A stretch of DNA of 64,000 nt, taken from positions 2,290,501 to 2,354,500 of the forward strand of contig NZ_CP104965.1 of NCBI RefSeq assembly GCF_025452235.1, written 5' to 3'. This document shows, one piece after another, positions 1-8,583 of this stretch (positions are counted from its first letter, which is position 1; each line of letters starts with the position of its first letter). The translations under genes and the position numbers were made by a program. The notes below the pieces were generated by a model that did not search any database, had not been told where the DNA came from, and worked only from the letters and a program-made list of their open reading frames with translations. This stretch comes from Devosia neptuniae. Its GTDB lineage: Bacteria; Pseudomonadota; Alphaproteobacteria; Rhizobiales; Devosiaceae.

Positions 1-1646
1 TTGCCATAGACGAAATAGGACGAGGCGGCGAACAGCAGGGCGATCAGCACCACGACGAAGGGATTGGCCAGCGCGACGCGGAGCGAGCCGCGATAGAAGC
101 GGGCGCAAGCGCGGCCGAAGGCGCCCAGAATGCCGCCATGGCTTTTGTGCTCGCCCTGTTTGAGGAAGCGCGAGGCGATCATCGGGCCCATGGAGAGGGC
201 GACGATGGAGGAAAGTAGCACGGCGATGGCGAGGGTGAAGCCGAATTCGCGGAACAGGCGGCCGGTTTGTCCCGAGAGGAAGGACAGCGGAATGAACACG
301 GCGGCGAGGGTGAGCGTGGTGGCGATGACGGCGAAGAACACTTCCTGGGTGCCCAGCACGGCGGCGGCGCGCGGCCCGGCGCCCATGCCTTTGCGGCGCA
401 CGATATTTTCGAGCACGACAATGGCGTCATCGACTACGAGGCCCGTCGCCAGCACCAGCGCGAGCAAGGTGATGATGTTGAGCGAAAAGCCCATGACATA
501 AATGCCGGCCACGGCGCCGAGCAGGGCGATGGGCATGGAGATGGCGGGAACGATGGTGGCGCGCCAATCGAGCAGGAAGAGGAAAATGATGGCGACGACG
601 ACGACGAGCGCCACGATCAGCGCAATCTCCACCTCGTGCAGTGCGCCTTCGATGAAGACGGCATCGTCGCTCGAAATGGTCACCTGGACGCCGGCGGGCA
701 GCGTCTGGTTCAATACTTCGACGGCATTGTGAATGCCCTTGGAAATCTCGATCGTGTTGGACTGCGCCTGCCGCACGATGCCCAGGCCAATGCCCGGCTT
801 GCCGTTGGAGCGGAGCGAAGAGGTGCTGGCCGAGGCGTCGAACACGACGCTGGCCACATCGCCCAATAGGGTACGGCCCTTGATGACGATGTCCTCGAAA
901 TCCTGCGGGGTGGTGACTTCGGAAATGGCGCGGACGGTGATGTTCTGGTTGGGGCCGTTGATCGAGCCGGTGGGAGTGTCGAGCGCGATAGTGGCGAGGG
1001 CGGTGCGGACGTCGGCGACGGTCAGGCCGTGGCTGGCCAGCTTGATGGGATCGACATCGACATCGAAGGCGGTGTCGCGCGTGCCATAGACCTGTACTTC
1101 GGCGACGCCGGCGACGGCGCCGAGCCGCTCGGAGATCGTGTCTTCCACCAATTTGCTGAGATCGCCCATGCTCATGGCGTCGGAGGTGACGGCCAGTTGC
1201 ATCACCGGCTGGGCATCGGAATCAGCCTTGAAGATCACCGGGTCATCGACATTGTCGGGCAGGGAGCGGCCGATGCGGCTGAGCGCGTCGCGCACGTCGG
1301 AGGTCGCGACATCGAGGTTAGTGCTATCGGAGAATTCGAGGGTGACGCGGCTTTGGCCGGTCGAGGAGCTGGAGGAAATGCCGGTGACGCCCTGCACGCG
1401 GGCGACGGCGCCTTCCACGACGGCGGTGATTTCGCGGTCCACGGTTTCGGCAGCAGCGCCGGTGAAGGTGGTGGAAATGGAGAGGACGGGTTGCTCGACG
1501 CTGGGCAGTTCGCGCACTTCGGCGCCGAGCAGGGCGGCGAGGCCGGCCACCACGATCATGGCGTTAACGACGACTGCCAAGACCGGCCGGCGCACGAACA
1601 ATGCGGCCAGGGTTCCGCCGCGTTCGTTTTTTTCGGCAATCGACAT
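1..1646 (-). CDS. RND efflux transporter inner-membrane permease, partial (C-terminal half beyond the window)
   Basis: The reverse strand reads open from an ATG at 1646, preceded by a strong AGGAGG Shine-Dalgarno, to the left edge, giving about 548 residues of a protein that is usually about 1000-1050. The N-terminus has a first membrane segment (about residues 15-36) and then a periplasmic porter-domain stretch. Around residues 350-540 come several hydrophobic helices, including a segment with VDDAIVVLENI, the conserved helix-4 motif of AcrB/MexF-type pumps. It should be the proton-driven pump of a tripartite drug/solute exporter. It lies 16 bases downstream of the adaptor gene on the same strand, so the two form one operon. 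Substrate cannot be told from sequence. Confidence 0.93.
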   Translation of the reverse strand, partial: MSIAEKNERGGTLAALFVRRPVLAVVVNAMIVVAGLAALLGAEVRELPSVEQPVLSISTTFTGAAAETVDREITAVVEGAVARVQGVTGISSSSSTGQSRVTLEFSDSTNLDVATSDVRDALSRIGRSLPDNVDDPVIFKADSDAQPVMQLAVTSDAMSMGDLSKLVEDTISERLGAVAGVAEVQVYGTRDTAFDVDVDPIKLASHGLTVADVRTALATIALDTPTGSINGPNQNITVRAISEVTTPQDFEDIVIKGRTLLGDVASVVFDASASTSSLRSNGKPGIGLGIVRQAQSNTIEISKGIHNAVEVLNQTLPAGVQVTISSDDAVFIEGALHEVEIALIVALVVVVAIIFLFLLDWRATIVPAISMPIALLGAVAGIYVMGFSLNIITLLALVLATGLVVDDAIVVLENIVRRKGMGAGPRAAAVLGTQEVFFAVIATTLTLAAVFIPLSFLSGQTGRLFREFGFTLAIAVLLSSIVALSMGPMIASRFLKQGEHKSHGGILGAFGRACARFYRGSLRVALANPFVVVLIALLFAASSYFVYG

Positions 1647-1662
1647 GCGGTCCTCCTCGCGA

Positions 1663-2829
1663 TCAGTTTGGGGTGGCGGCGGCGGCCTCTTGCGGCGGCA
1701 AGGTGCCATCGGGGCCGCTGAGCAGAGTCACGTCGGCGCCTTCGCTGAGCTGCAGAATGCCTTCGGTGATGATGGCGTCGCCGGGCGCCAGATCGGCGCG
1801 AACCAGCACGCCATCGCTATTGCGCTGGATGATTTCGGCCATGACCTTGGTGGCTTTGCCATCCACATATTTCCAGACATAGGAGCCCTGGGCCGACCAC
1901 AATATGGCCAGCGGATTGACCGCCGGGAATTGCTCGCCGGGGAAACGCAAAGCCACGGTGAAGGACATGCCAGCGCGCAGCGCTTTGTCGTCATTGGGGA
2001 TTTCGGCCTGGACCTGCAATGTGCGGCTGGCCGGATCGATGCGATTGTCGACAGCATTGATCTCGCCATCAAAGACCCGGCCGGGCAGGGCCACGGCGGT
2101 TACGGTGACCGGCATTTGCGGGGCGATGGAGACGGCATAGCGCTCGGGCACCCAGAAATCGACCAGGATTGCCGAGGTATCGTCGATGGTGGTGACGGTG
2201 GTTTGAGCGGGGACGTAATTGCCCGGGGTGACCTGGATCAGGCCCACCGTGCCGGCAATGGGGCTGGCAATGGTGCGGCGGCTGAGCGCCACCTGGGCAT
2301 TGCGCAATTCGAGCTCGGCATTGGCGGCGGCGAGCTGGGCGGCAGTGACGACGGAGGGGGCGACGACATTGGAACTGGCCAGCCCCTGCGTGCGCGCCAG
2401 CGTGGCCTGGGCATCATCGAGCGCGAGCTTGGCGCGGTCGAAGGCGATCTGTTCGGCATCGGAATCGAGCCGCGCGATGATGTCGCCGGCCGCTACGATC
2501 TGGCCCGGGCGCACCAGCACATCGGCCAGGGTGCCGCCAACGGGGGAGGCGACGGTGACTGAATGGGTGGCCGTGCCCTCGCCGATGGCGGAGAGGGTGG
2601 AATTGATGGTGGCAAGGGTGACGCCCGTGGTCACCACATTGGTCTGGCGGGCGCCGCCCGGCCGGCCGCCGCCGGGCCGCTGGCCAGGGGAGGCGCTGTC
2701 GCCGGGAGCGGCGAAGGGCAGGACGATGCCGTAATTGGCCAGGGTCTGGCTGGCGCCGGGGACGAAAAAGACCCAGGCCGCCAGGGCGGCGGCCAGAACG
2801 ATGAGTGAAGCCAGAAGCTGCCGTATCAA
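1663..2829 (-). CDS. RND efflux periplasmic adaptor subunit (HlyD/AcrA family)
   Basis: A 388-residue membrane-fusion protein that should link the RND pump to an outer-membrane channel. The N-terminus has one hydrophobic anchor (about residues 5-26), followed by a Pro/Gly-rich linker, a lipoyl-like half-motif (ASPVGGTLADVLVRPGQ), a coiled-coil hairpin around residues 110-190, the second lipoyl half (ASPIAGTVGLIQVTPG) and beta-barrel domains. It is the first gene of the adaptor-permease operon. The start is TTG at 2829; no upstream in-frame start fits better and the Shine-Dalgarno is weak, so the exact start is uncertain. No local regulator gene is next to it. Confidence 0.92.
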   Translation of the reverse strand: MIRQLLASLIVLAAALAAWVFFVPGASQTLANYGIVLPFAAPGDSASPGQRPGGGRPGGARQTNVVTTGVTLATINSTLSAIGEGTATHSVTVASPVGGTLADVLVRPGQIVAAGDIIARLDSDAEQIAFDRAKLALDDAQATLARTQGLASSNVVAPSVVTAAQLAAANAELELRNAQVALSRRTIASPIAGTVGLIQVTPGNYVPAQTTVTTIDDTSAILVDFWVPERYAVSIAPQMPVTVTAVALPGRVFDGEINAVDNRIDPASRTLQVQAEIPNDDKALRAGMSFTVALRFPGEQFPAVNPLAILWSAQGSYVWKYVDGKATKVMAEIIQRNSDGVLVRADLAPGDAIITEGILQLSEGADVTLLSGPDGTLPPQEAAAATPN

Positions 2830-2952
2830 GCCTTGGACCCTGAAAAAGTGCTGAAAATATCGGTATCCGGCCGCCAGGGGCCGGAAATCAGCGGGACTGT
2901 AGCAGCGGCTTTCCCGCTACGACATTACAAAGCCGTAAGGATCGCGGGCTTG

Positions 2953-3783
2953 TTATTCGATCTCGGCGTCGGGGCGACCTCCCCATTCGGTCCAGGAGCC
3001 ATCGTAGACGGCGACATTGCTGGCGCCGGTGAGTTCGAGGGCGAGGGCCAGCGTTGCGGCGGTGATGCCGGAGCCGCAGGAGGTGATGATTGGTTTGGTG
3101 GGGTCAATGCCGCGATCGGCGAAGATCTGCTGGAGTTCGGCGACGGGCCGCATCTGGCCGTTTTCGGTGAGCAGGCCCACCGGCACATTGGCGCTGCCGG
3201 GGATGTGGCCGCCACGCAGGCCGGCGCGGGGTTCGGGCACTTCGGCATGGAAGCGTGGGGCGGGCCGGGCGTCGGCGATCTGGGCGGCGTGGTCGTGGCT
3301 GCGGTTGCGCACGGTGTCGAAATCGGCAACGCGGTTGCGGTTGAAATGGGCCTGGAAGATCGCCGGTTGGCGGGTCACGGTGCCGGTTTGCACGGCACGT
3401 TTTTCGGCGCGCCATTTGGGGCCGCCGCCGGCCAGGATGTGAACTTTGGCGGCGCCCATGGTGCGGAAGGTCCACCAGACGCGGGGGGCGGAGAAGAGGC
3501 CGAGTTCGTCATAGATGACGATATTGGATTGGTCGGAAATGCCTAAGGCGCCGACCATATGGGCGAAATCGGCCGGGGAGGGCAGCATATGCGGCAGGTT
3601 GGAGCTGGTGTCGGCGATGCCGTCGATGTCGAAGAAGACGGCGCCGGGGATGTGGCCGGCGAGGTATTCGGCCTGGGCGTTGCGGGATGAATTGGGCATG
3701 TGCCAGCTGGCGTCGATCACCACGAGATCGGGATCGCTCAGATGGGCGGCGAGCCATTCGGTGGTGACGAAGGGGGTATCCAT
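2953..3783 (-). CDS. sseA: Sulfurtransferase, 3-mercaptopyruvate sulfurtransferase type (tandem rhodanese)
   Basis: 276 residues with two rhodanese domains (about 1-140 and 160-276). The catalytic loop in the second domain is CGSGITAA with the active Cys at residue 236; the CGSG(V/I)TA form is typical of 3-mercaptopyruvate sulfurtransferases rather than thiosulfate-specific rhodaneses. The C-terminal DGSWTEWG motif also fits. It would move sulfur from 3-mercaptopyruvate to thiols or cyanide in the cytoplasm. Length is close to the family norm of about 280. It is monocistronic: about 120 bases separate it from the adaptor gene and 93 from the ABC operon. Confidence 0.92.
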   Translation of the reverse strand: MDTPFVTTEWLAAHLSDPDLVVIDASWHMPNSSRNAQAEYLAGHIPGAVFFDIDGIADTSSNLPHMLPSPADFAHMVGALGISDQSNIVIYDELGLFSAPRVWWTFRTMGAAKVHILAGGGPKWRAEKRAVQTGTVTRQPAIFQAHFNRNRVADFDTVRNRSHDHAAQIADARPAPRFHAEVPEPRAGLRGGHIPGSANVPVGLLTENGQMRPVAELQQIFADRGIDPTKPIITSCGSGITAATLALALELTGASNVAVYDGSWTEWGGRPDAEIE

Positions 3784-3876
3784 GCTGGGTGTCCTATGCG
3801 GGTTGTGAGCCTAGGATGGGCCTTCCGGCGCGTTCCGTCAAACGCATAGGTGGCTGATATAACAGGGTTTTTACTG

Positions 3877-4944
3877 TCATATTTGTAGCGCCAGCAGGTC
3901 CTTGCTGGCCAGGCTGATGGTGACCGGCTCGCCCCGGCTGGGTGGTGCGGTGCGCTGGTCGTTGAAGGTGTCGAGGCTCAGGATGTTCTTGCCGAGCGCC
4001 ACGCGCAGGCGGATCACCGAGCCCAGAAAGGTCACGTCGGCAATGGTGCCGGTGAGGGTAATGTCATTGCCATCGCGGGCGCCGATGGACAGCACTTCGG
4101 GCCGTAGTGTTAGCAGACTGTTAGCGCCGACGCTCGCATCGGCGGGCAATTGGCTAACGCGGACGGTCTGGCCGTCAATGGCGACGGTTTTGGCGGCGAC
4201 ATCGATGATTGTCGCTTCGATCGTGTTGAGCTGGCCGACGAAAGTGGCGACGAAACGGGTGGCCGGTTTGTTGTAAATTTCGTGCGGCGCGCCGAGCTGT
4301 TCGATATGGCCGGCATTCATCACCACGATGCGGTCGGAGATGGACAGTGCCTCTTCCTGATCGTGGGTGACGAAGACAGTGGTGATGCCGAGGTCGAGCT
4401 GGATGGCGCGGATTTCTTCACGCAGGGAGACGCGGATTTTGGCGTCGAGGGCGGAGAGGGGTTCGTCGAGCAGCAGCATGCGGGGGCGGGGGGCGATGGC
4501 GCGGGCAAGGGCGACGCGCTGCTGCTGGCCGCCACTCATTTCGTAGGGATAGCGTTTTTCAAAGCCGGGCAGGCCGATGAGCTTGAGCATTTCATCGACG
4601 CGGGCGCGGCGTTCTTCCTTGCCCATGCCGGCGATCTTGAGGCCGAAGCCGATATTGTCGCCGACGTTGAGGTTGGGGAAGAGGGCATAGGCTTGAAACA
4701 CCATGCCGAGCTGGCGCTGATTGGGCTTGAGGCTGGTGATGTCCTCGCCATCGATGCGGATGGTGCCGGTGGTGGGGTTTTCAAAGCCCGCAATCATGCG
4801 CAGGATGGTGGTCTTGCCGCAGCCGGAGGGGCCGAGCAGCGAGATGAACTCCCCCTTGCCGAAGGCGAAGCTGACGCCTTTGACCACGGTATTGTTGCCG
4901 AAGGACTTGGTGAGGTTTTCGACGGACAGGAAATCTTGGCTCAT
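3877..4944 (-). CDS. ABC transporter ATP-binding protein (PotA/FbpC/PhnT-like)
   Basis: 355 residues from ATG 4944, one base after the permease stop codon; a longer in-frame start at 4992 would overlap the permease and is not favoured. Walker A GPSGCGKT is at residues 38-45, the signature MSGGQ at 136-140 and Walker B LLLDEP at 157-162, followed by a C-terminal TOBE-type regulatory domain (about 240-355). It energises the importer encoded by the three upstream genes. The class handles polyamines, ferric iron, phosphonates or sugar phosphates; sequence alone does not choose between them. Confidence 0.93.
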   Translation of the reverse strand: MSQDFLSVENLTKSFGNNTVVKGVSFAFGKGEFISLLGPSGCGKTTILRMIAGFENPTTGTIRIDGEDITSLKPNQRQLGMVFQAYALFPNLNVGDNIGFGLKIAGMGKEERRARVDEMLKLIGLPGFEKRYPYEMSGGQQQRVALARAIAPRPRMLLLDEPLSALDAKIRVSLREEIRAIQLDLGITTVFVTHDQEEALSISDRIVVMNAGHIEQLGAPHEIYNKPATRFVATFVGQLNTIEATIIDVAAKTVAIDGQTVRVSQLPADASVGANSLLTLRPEVLSIGARDGNDITLTGTIADVTFLGSVIRLRVALGKNILSLDTFNDQRTAPPSRGEPVTISLASKDLLALQI

Positions 4945-4945
4945 A

Positions 4946-5737
4946 TCAATCGGTCCGTGCAGAGGTGCGGGGGGCAAAGCGGCCGAGCACATTGATCATG
5001 CCCATGGCGCCCCAGGTGATGATGAAGGAAATGATGGCGAGGGCGGCCGGCTCATAGGCGCGGTTGGCGCCGATATTTTGCAGATATGGCCCGAAGGCGG
5101 GGCGGTTGAGCAGGCTCGCTATGGTGAATTCGCCGATGACGATGGCGAAGGTGAGGAAGGCGCCGGACAGCACCGCGACCAGAATATTGGGCAGGATGAT
5201 GCGGCCGATTATCTGGGGCGTGGAGGCCCCGGCGATCTGGGCCGCCTCGGTCAGGGTCTGCACATCGATGGTGCGCATGCCGGTATCGACGGCGCGATAC
5301 ATATAGGGCAGGGCCAGGGTCACATAGGCGCAGGTGAGCAGGATATCGGTGCCAAGGGCCGAACCGGTGAAGGGAATGACCGAGCTGGAATTGTAGAGCC
5401 GGATATAGCCATAGACCAGAATGATGGCCGGGATGATCAGCGGCATCAGGGTGAGGAATTCGACGAAGGGGCGCAGCCAGGGCAGGCGCAGGCGGACGAA
5501 ATAGACCGCCGGGACGACGACGAGAATGCCCACGATGATGGCGAGGAGGCCAATGACCACCGAATAGGTGAAGGTGGCCCGGAAGTTCGGATCGGAAAAG
5601 ACCGAGGCATAGGCGTCGAGGCTACGATAGTCGCGCCGCATTCGGGTCGAAAACTCGAAGGTGGCGACCAGGGGGATGATGAAGTAGGCGGCGCCGAGTG
5701 CAAAAACCAGCCAGGCCCAGAAGCGGTTAGTCTTCAT
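4946..5737 (-). CDS. ABC transporter permease (PotC/PhnV-like)
   Basis: 263 residues with about six transmembrane helices. The EAA loop in the middle (EAAQIAGAS followed by a Pro-rich ILPNI segment) contacts the ATPase. I chose ATG 5737, which gives the classical ATGA overlap with the upstream permease stop; a GTG start three codons earlier is possible. Together with the preceding permease it forms the heteromeric inner-membrane channel of the importer. Confidence 0.92.
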   Translation of the reverse strand: MKTNRFWAWLVFALGAAYFIIPLVATFEFSTRMRRDYRSLDAYASVFSDPNFRATFTYSVVIGLLAIIVGILVVVPAVYFVRLRLPWLRPFVEFLTLMPLIIPAIILVYGYIRLYNSSSVIPFTGSALGTDILLTCAYVTLALPYMYRAVDTGMRTIDVQTLTEAAQIAGASTPQIIGRIILPNILVAVLSGAFLTFAIVIGEFTIASLLNRPAFGPYLQNIGANRAYEPAALAIISFIITWGAMGMINVLGRFAPRTSARTD

Positions 5738-6609
5738 TTCATCCACCTCTCGGCGCGGGCGGAAATGACGAGATAAATGATGTTGGCGATGGCGGTGATG
5801 AGGATCATGCCCAGGGCCAAAGCGGCGCCGAGGCCGGGATTTTGCAGGGCATCACCACGGATCTGCGCATAGAGCAGGATGGGCACGATATTGAGCGAGG
5901 AGCCGGTCAACGCATAGGCGGTGGCTATGGCACCGAAGGCATTGGCAAAGAGCAGCGACAGCGTGCCGAGGAAACTGGGCCACAGGATGGGCAGGCCGAC
6001 ATAGCGCCAGAATTGCCATTGGCTGGCGCCCAGGATTTGCGCTGCCTCGTTCCATTCCTTCTTCAGCCCATCGATGGCGGGGGCGATGATGAGGATCATC
6101 AGCGGAATCTGGAAGTAGAGATAGGTGAGGGTGAGGCCCCAGAAGCTGAGCAGATTGAAGCCGGCCTTGTAGATGTCGACGCCCAGGAATTTGAGAATGA
6201 TGGTGACGAGGCCGAGGCGCCCCACGGTGGAGATGAAGGCGAAGGCCAGCGGCACGCCGGCGAAGTTGGAGGCGACGCCGGAAAAGGTCATGACGGCCGA
6301 GCGCAGGCCCGAGGGCAGGCGGCCACGGATCAGTGCCAGGGCGACGGCGAGGCCGATCAGGGCGCCCAGGATGGCGGAGGCGCCGGAGATGCGGATCGAA
6401 ATCCAGTAGGCGGCGATGATCTGGTCGGTGAACAGGCCCGCGATATTGTCGAAGGTGAGTTGCCCGTCGCGGCCGACAAAGGCGGCGCCGATAAGATAGA
6501 GCGTGGGCAGGATGAGGAACATCACCGCAAAGATGATGAAGGGCGCAACGCCCAGCCACTCGAAGGAGAGGCGGCGTTTGGGTCGGGGTGATGTGGCGGC
6601 GTCGGTCAT
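5734..6609 (-). CDS. ABC transporter permease (PotB/PhnU-like)
   Basis: 291 residues from ATG 6609; a longer frame to 6666 would read through a dispersed palindromic repeat and is rejected. There is a positively charged cytoplasmic N-terminus (SPRPKRR), six or so transmembrane helices and an EAAQILGAS EAA motif for contact with the ATPase. It is translationally coupled to the second permease by a 4-base overlap. About 149 bases holding a long inverted repeat separate it from the substrate-binding protein gene. Confidence 0.92.
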   Translation of the reverse strand: MTDAATSPRPKRRLSFEWLGVAPFIIFAVMFLILPTLYLIGAAFVGRDGQLTFDNIAGLFTDQIIAAYWISIRISGASAILGALIGLAVALALIRGRLPSGLRSAVMTFSGVASNFAGVPLAFAFISTVGRLGLVTIILKFLGVDIYKAGFNLLSFWGLTLTYLYFQIPLMILIIAPAIDGLKKEWNEAAQILGASQWQFWRYVGLPILWPSFLGTLSLLFANAFGAIATAYALTGSSLNIVPILLYAQIRGDALQNPGLGAALALGMILITAIANIIYLVISARAERWMK

Positions 6610-6621
6610 CAAGGAGCCCCA

Positions 6622-6720
6622 GTAGACCTCATGGTGAGCCTGTCGAACCACGAGGTCGTGGCACATAGGCCCGAAGATCCAGCCACGACCTCGTCCTTCG
6701 ACAGGCTCAGGATGAGGTCT
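6622..6720. repeat. Dispersed palindromic repeat, family A, inverted pair between binding-protein and permease genes
   Basis: Two arms of about 40 bases (6622-6662 and 6682-6720) are near-perfect reverse complements built around AGACCTCAT, GAGCCTGTCGAA and ACGAGGTCGTGG. Transcribed, they would fold into a long hairpin. The same unit recurs at 15024-15064 (single) and 52782-52890 (pair). Its position just after the abundant binding-protein cistron suggests a role in mRNA end protection or partial termination (inference). Confidence 0.85.
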
Positions 6721-6758
6721 GTTGAAGCGGTCGTGGCTGGCTTAGTCGCGTCTAGACG

Positions 6759-7865
6759 TTACTGAACGTTCGCGCCGACTACGGCGTCCCACTGGCTGGT
6801 GATGACGGCCTTGGCGGCGTTCTGTTCGTCGATGGTCGGGAAGACGGCCTTTTCATACGCGGCGGCCGGGGGCAGGGCGTCGAGCAGGTCCTGTGGGATC
6901 AGGCCCTTGGCAGCCAGGTCGTTGAAGCGGATCGGGTGGCAATAGCCAGCGAGCCAGCCGAGCTGACCTTCGTCGGAATAGAGATATTCCATCCACAGCT
7001 TTGCCGCGTTCGGATGGGGCGCAAAGGCCGAGATAGCCTGGATGTAAACGCCGGCGACGACGCCAGTGGTGGGCACGACGATCTCGGCGGCCGGGTTGCC
7101 TTCAAAGCCGGCCTTCCAGGCGAGCAGATTGTAATCCCAGGCGATGACGATCGGGGTAGTGCCCTGCGCCAGCGAGGCCGACTTGCCGATGACCGGGACG
7201 AAATTGCCGGCGGCGTTGACTTCGCCGAAGAATTTGAGGCCCGCATCGGCGGCGCCAGCAGCATCGGCACCGGTGGCAAGGCCAGCGGCATAGACGGACT
7301 GGATGGCCTGGGCGGAGGCGCGCGGATCACCAGCCAGGGCGACGGCATTGGCATATTCCGGCTTGGTCAGGTCGGCCCAATCGGTGGGAACGGCGGAGAC
7401 CAGATCGGTGTTCACCAGCATGGCCATGACGCCATAATAATCGCCATACCAATAGCCATCGGCATCCTTGGCGTCGGCGGGGATGGAGTCCCAGGTGGAG
7501 ACCTTATAGGGCTGGATCAGGCCATCGGCCTTGGCCTGCGGGCCGAACGCCAGGCCAACGTCGATCACGTCGGGGGCCTGCGGGCCGGTATTGCCCTTAT
7601 TGGCCTTGATGGCTTCGATTTCGTCGGCCGAGCCGGCATCGGGATTGAGTTCGTTGACGGTGATGCCCGGATATTTGGCCTTGAAGCCGTCGATCACGGC
7701 GCCATAGCCGCACCAATCATGGGGCAGGGCGATGGTGGTGAGCTGGCCTTCGGCCTTGGCGGCGGTGTAGAGGGCGTCGAGATCGGTCTGGGCAAAGGCC
7801 TGGGCCGAAACGGAAAGCACGGCCAGCATCGAGACGGAGCCGGCGAGCACATTCTTGAAGGTCAT
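6759..7865 (-). CDS. ABC transporter substrate-binding protein, polyamine/iron/phosphonate class
   Basis: 368 residues from ATG 7865, which has a GGGAGA Shine-Dalgarno and begins directly with a Sec signal peptide cleaved near AQAFAQ-TD; an upstream in-frame extension to 7979 lacks support. The mature domain is a type-2 periplasmic binding fold of the Fe3+/spermidine/2-aminoethylphosphonate superfamily. It is the first gene of a four-gene operon (binding protein, two permeases, ATPase). Ligand unknown: a search against characterised PotD, FbpA, PhnS and AfuA proteins would help. Upstream DNA has repeated TGACAGT boxes. Confidence 0.9.
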   Translation of the reverse strand: MTFKNVLAGSVSMLAVLSVSAQAFAQTDLDALYTAAKAEGQLTTIALPHDWCGYGAVIDGFKAKYPGITVNELNPDAGSADEIEAIKANKGNTGPQAPDVIDVGLAFGPQAKADGLIQPYKVSTWDSIPADAKDADGYWYGDYYGVMAMLVNTDLVSAVPTDWADLTKPEYANAVALAGDPRASAQAIQSVYAAGLATGADAAGAADAGLKFFGEVNAAGNFVPVIGKSASLAQGTTPIVIAWDYNLLAWKAGFEGNPAAEIVVPTTGVVAGVYIQAISAFAPHPNAAKLWMEYLYSDEGQLGWLAGYCHPIRFNDLAAKGLIPQDLLDALPPAAAYEKAVFPTIDEQNAAKAVITSQWDAVVGANVQ

Positions 7866-8492
7866 GTTCAGTCTCCCTGAATTGGTCGTTCGTCGGCACC
7901 CATTGATGAGCGTCGCGGCGGACTGGCGAGGGAGTAGTGAGGCGGTGTGACAGTGCAATGACAGTGTCGGGAAGCCCATGTGACGATCGGCATCGCCGCC
8001 GAAAAAGCCCGTCGATACGCTCCCTTAGCCGTTTCTGCCCTTGTCCCCCGCTGCCCTCCCAGCCGCAATTGTGACAGTGCCCCTTTGTGACAGTTTAGTC
8101 CAGATGGTCAAAAATTTTGGGTGGGGGTGGATTGGGGGTGGCGGAGGGATCGGAGTACCCCCTCCTAGCCTCCCCCTGATAGGGGGAGGGACCGGCCGGT
8201 GGTTGGGACTGGATCGAGTTTTAGCCACAAGGCGGTCCCGCCCTGAAAGCGCCCCACCCATAGTGTCACCCCGGCGCAGGCCGGGGCCCATCTCGAGATC
8301 GTGCCGCTTGCCGCAAGGTCGAGGATCGGAACAACCACCTCGCGGCTGGGGCGGCATCTCAGGATGGGCCCCGGCCTGCGCCGGGGTGACATCGTGGGTT
8401 GGGGAAGTTGTGTGTCCAACGCGGAATAGAGCAAGGTCCAGAAAGCATTGAGAAAAATCGGAATTGGCGGTGTTTCCCGCCACCCTTGATAC
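7866..8492. other. Intergenic region with repeated TGACAGT boxes and palindromic repeats
   Basis: No convincing gene. The octamer-like TGACAGTG/T occurs at 7948-7955, 7959-7966, 8072-8079 and 8088-8095, all in one direction, upstream of the binding-protein gene. At 8155-8190 there is a CCTCCCCCTGATAGGGGGAGG-type palindrome. The open frames at 8025-8483 are made largely of repeat sequence and have no recognisable domain. Confidence 0.6.
8263..8392. repeat. Palindromic repeat family C, inverted pair
   Basis: Arms at 8263-8291 and 8364-8392 are reverse complements with core CCCCGGCGCAGGCCGGGG flanked by GTGTCA and CCCAT. Related, slightly diverged copies are at 23042-23145 and 29743-29846, each also an inverted pair. 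Confidence 0.85.
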
Positions 8493-8509
8493 TTTAGACT
8501 TCTTCTAAA
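8493..8509 (+). promoter_or_regulatory. Candidate Irr box (ICE) upstream of the imelysin cluster
   Basis: TTTAGACTTCTTCTAAA is a 17-base interrupted palindrome (TTTAGA-N5-TCTAAA), 74 bases before the imelysin start. It agrees closely with the ICE motif (TTTAGAA-N3-TTCTAAA) bound by the iron regulator Irr in Hyphomicrobiales. This predicts control by iron or heme status. Whether Irr activates or represses here depends on its position relative to the transcription start, which is not known. Confidence 0.65.
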
Positions 8510-8583
8510 CTATTGAATTTGAATTGCTTTCATAAGGTGAGAGGGATACTCCGCTTTCCAGATTTCAGCCTGGAGGACGATCC

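Noticed and set aside
8025..8483. Small open frames on both strands between the ABC operon and the imelysin cluster
   Set aside because: They are composed largely of palindromic repeat DNA (GVTLW, RRRPGPI type translations), which gives the same spurious peptides at other repeat sites.
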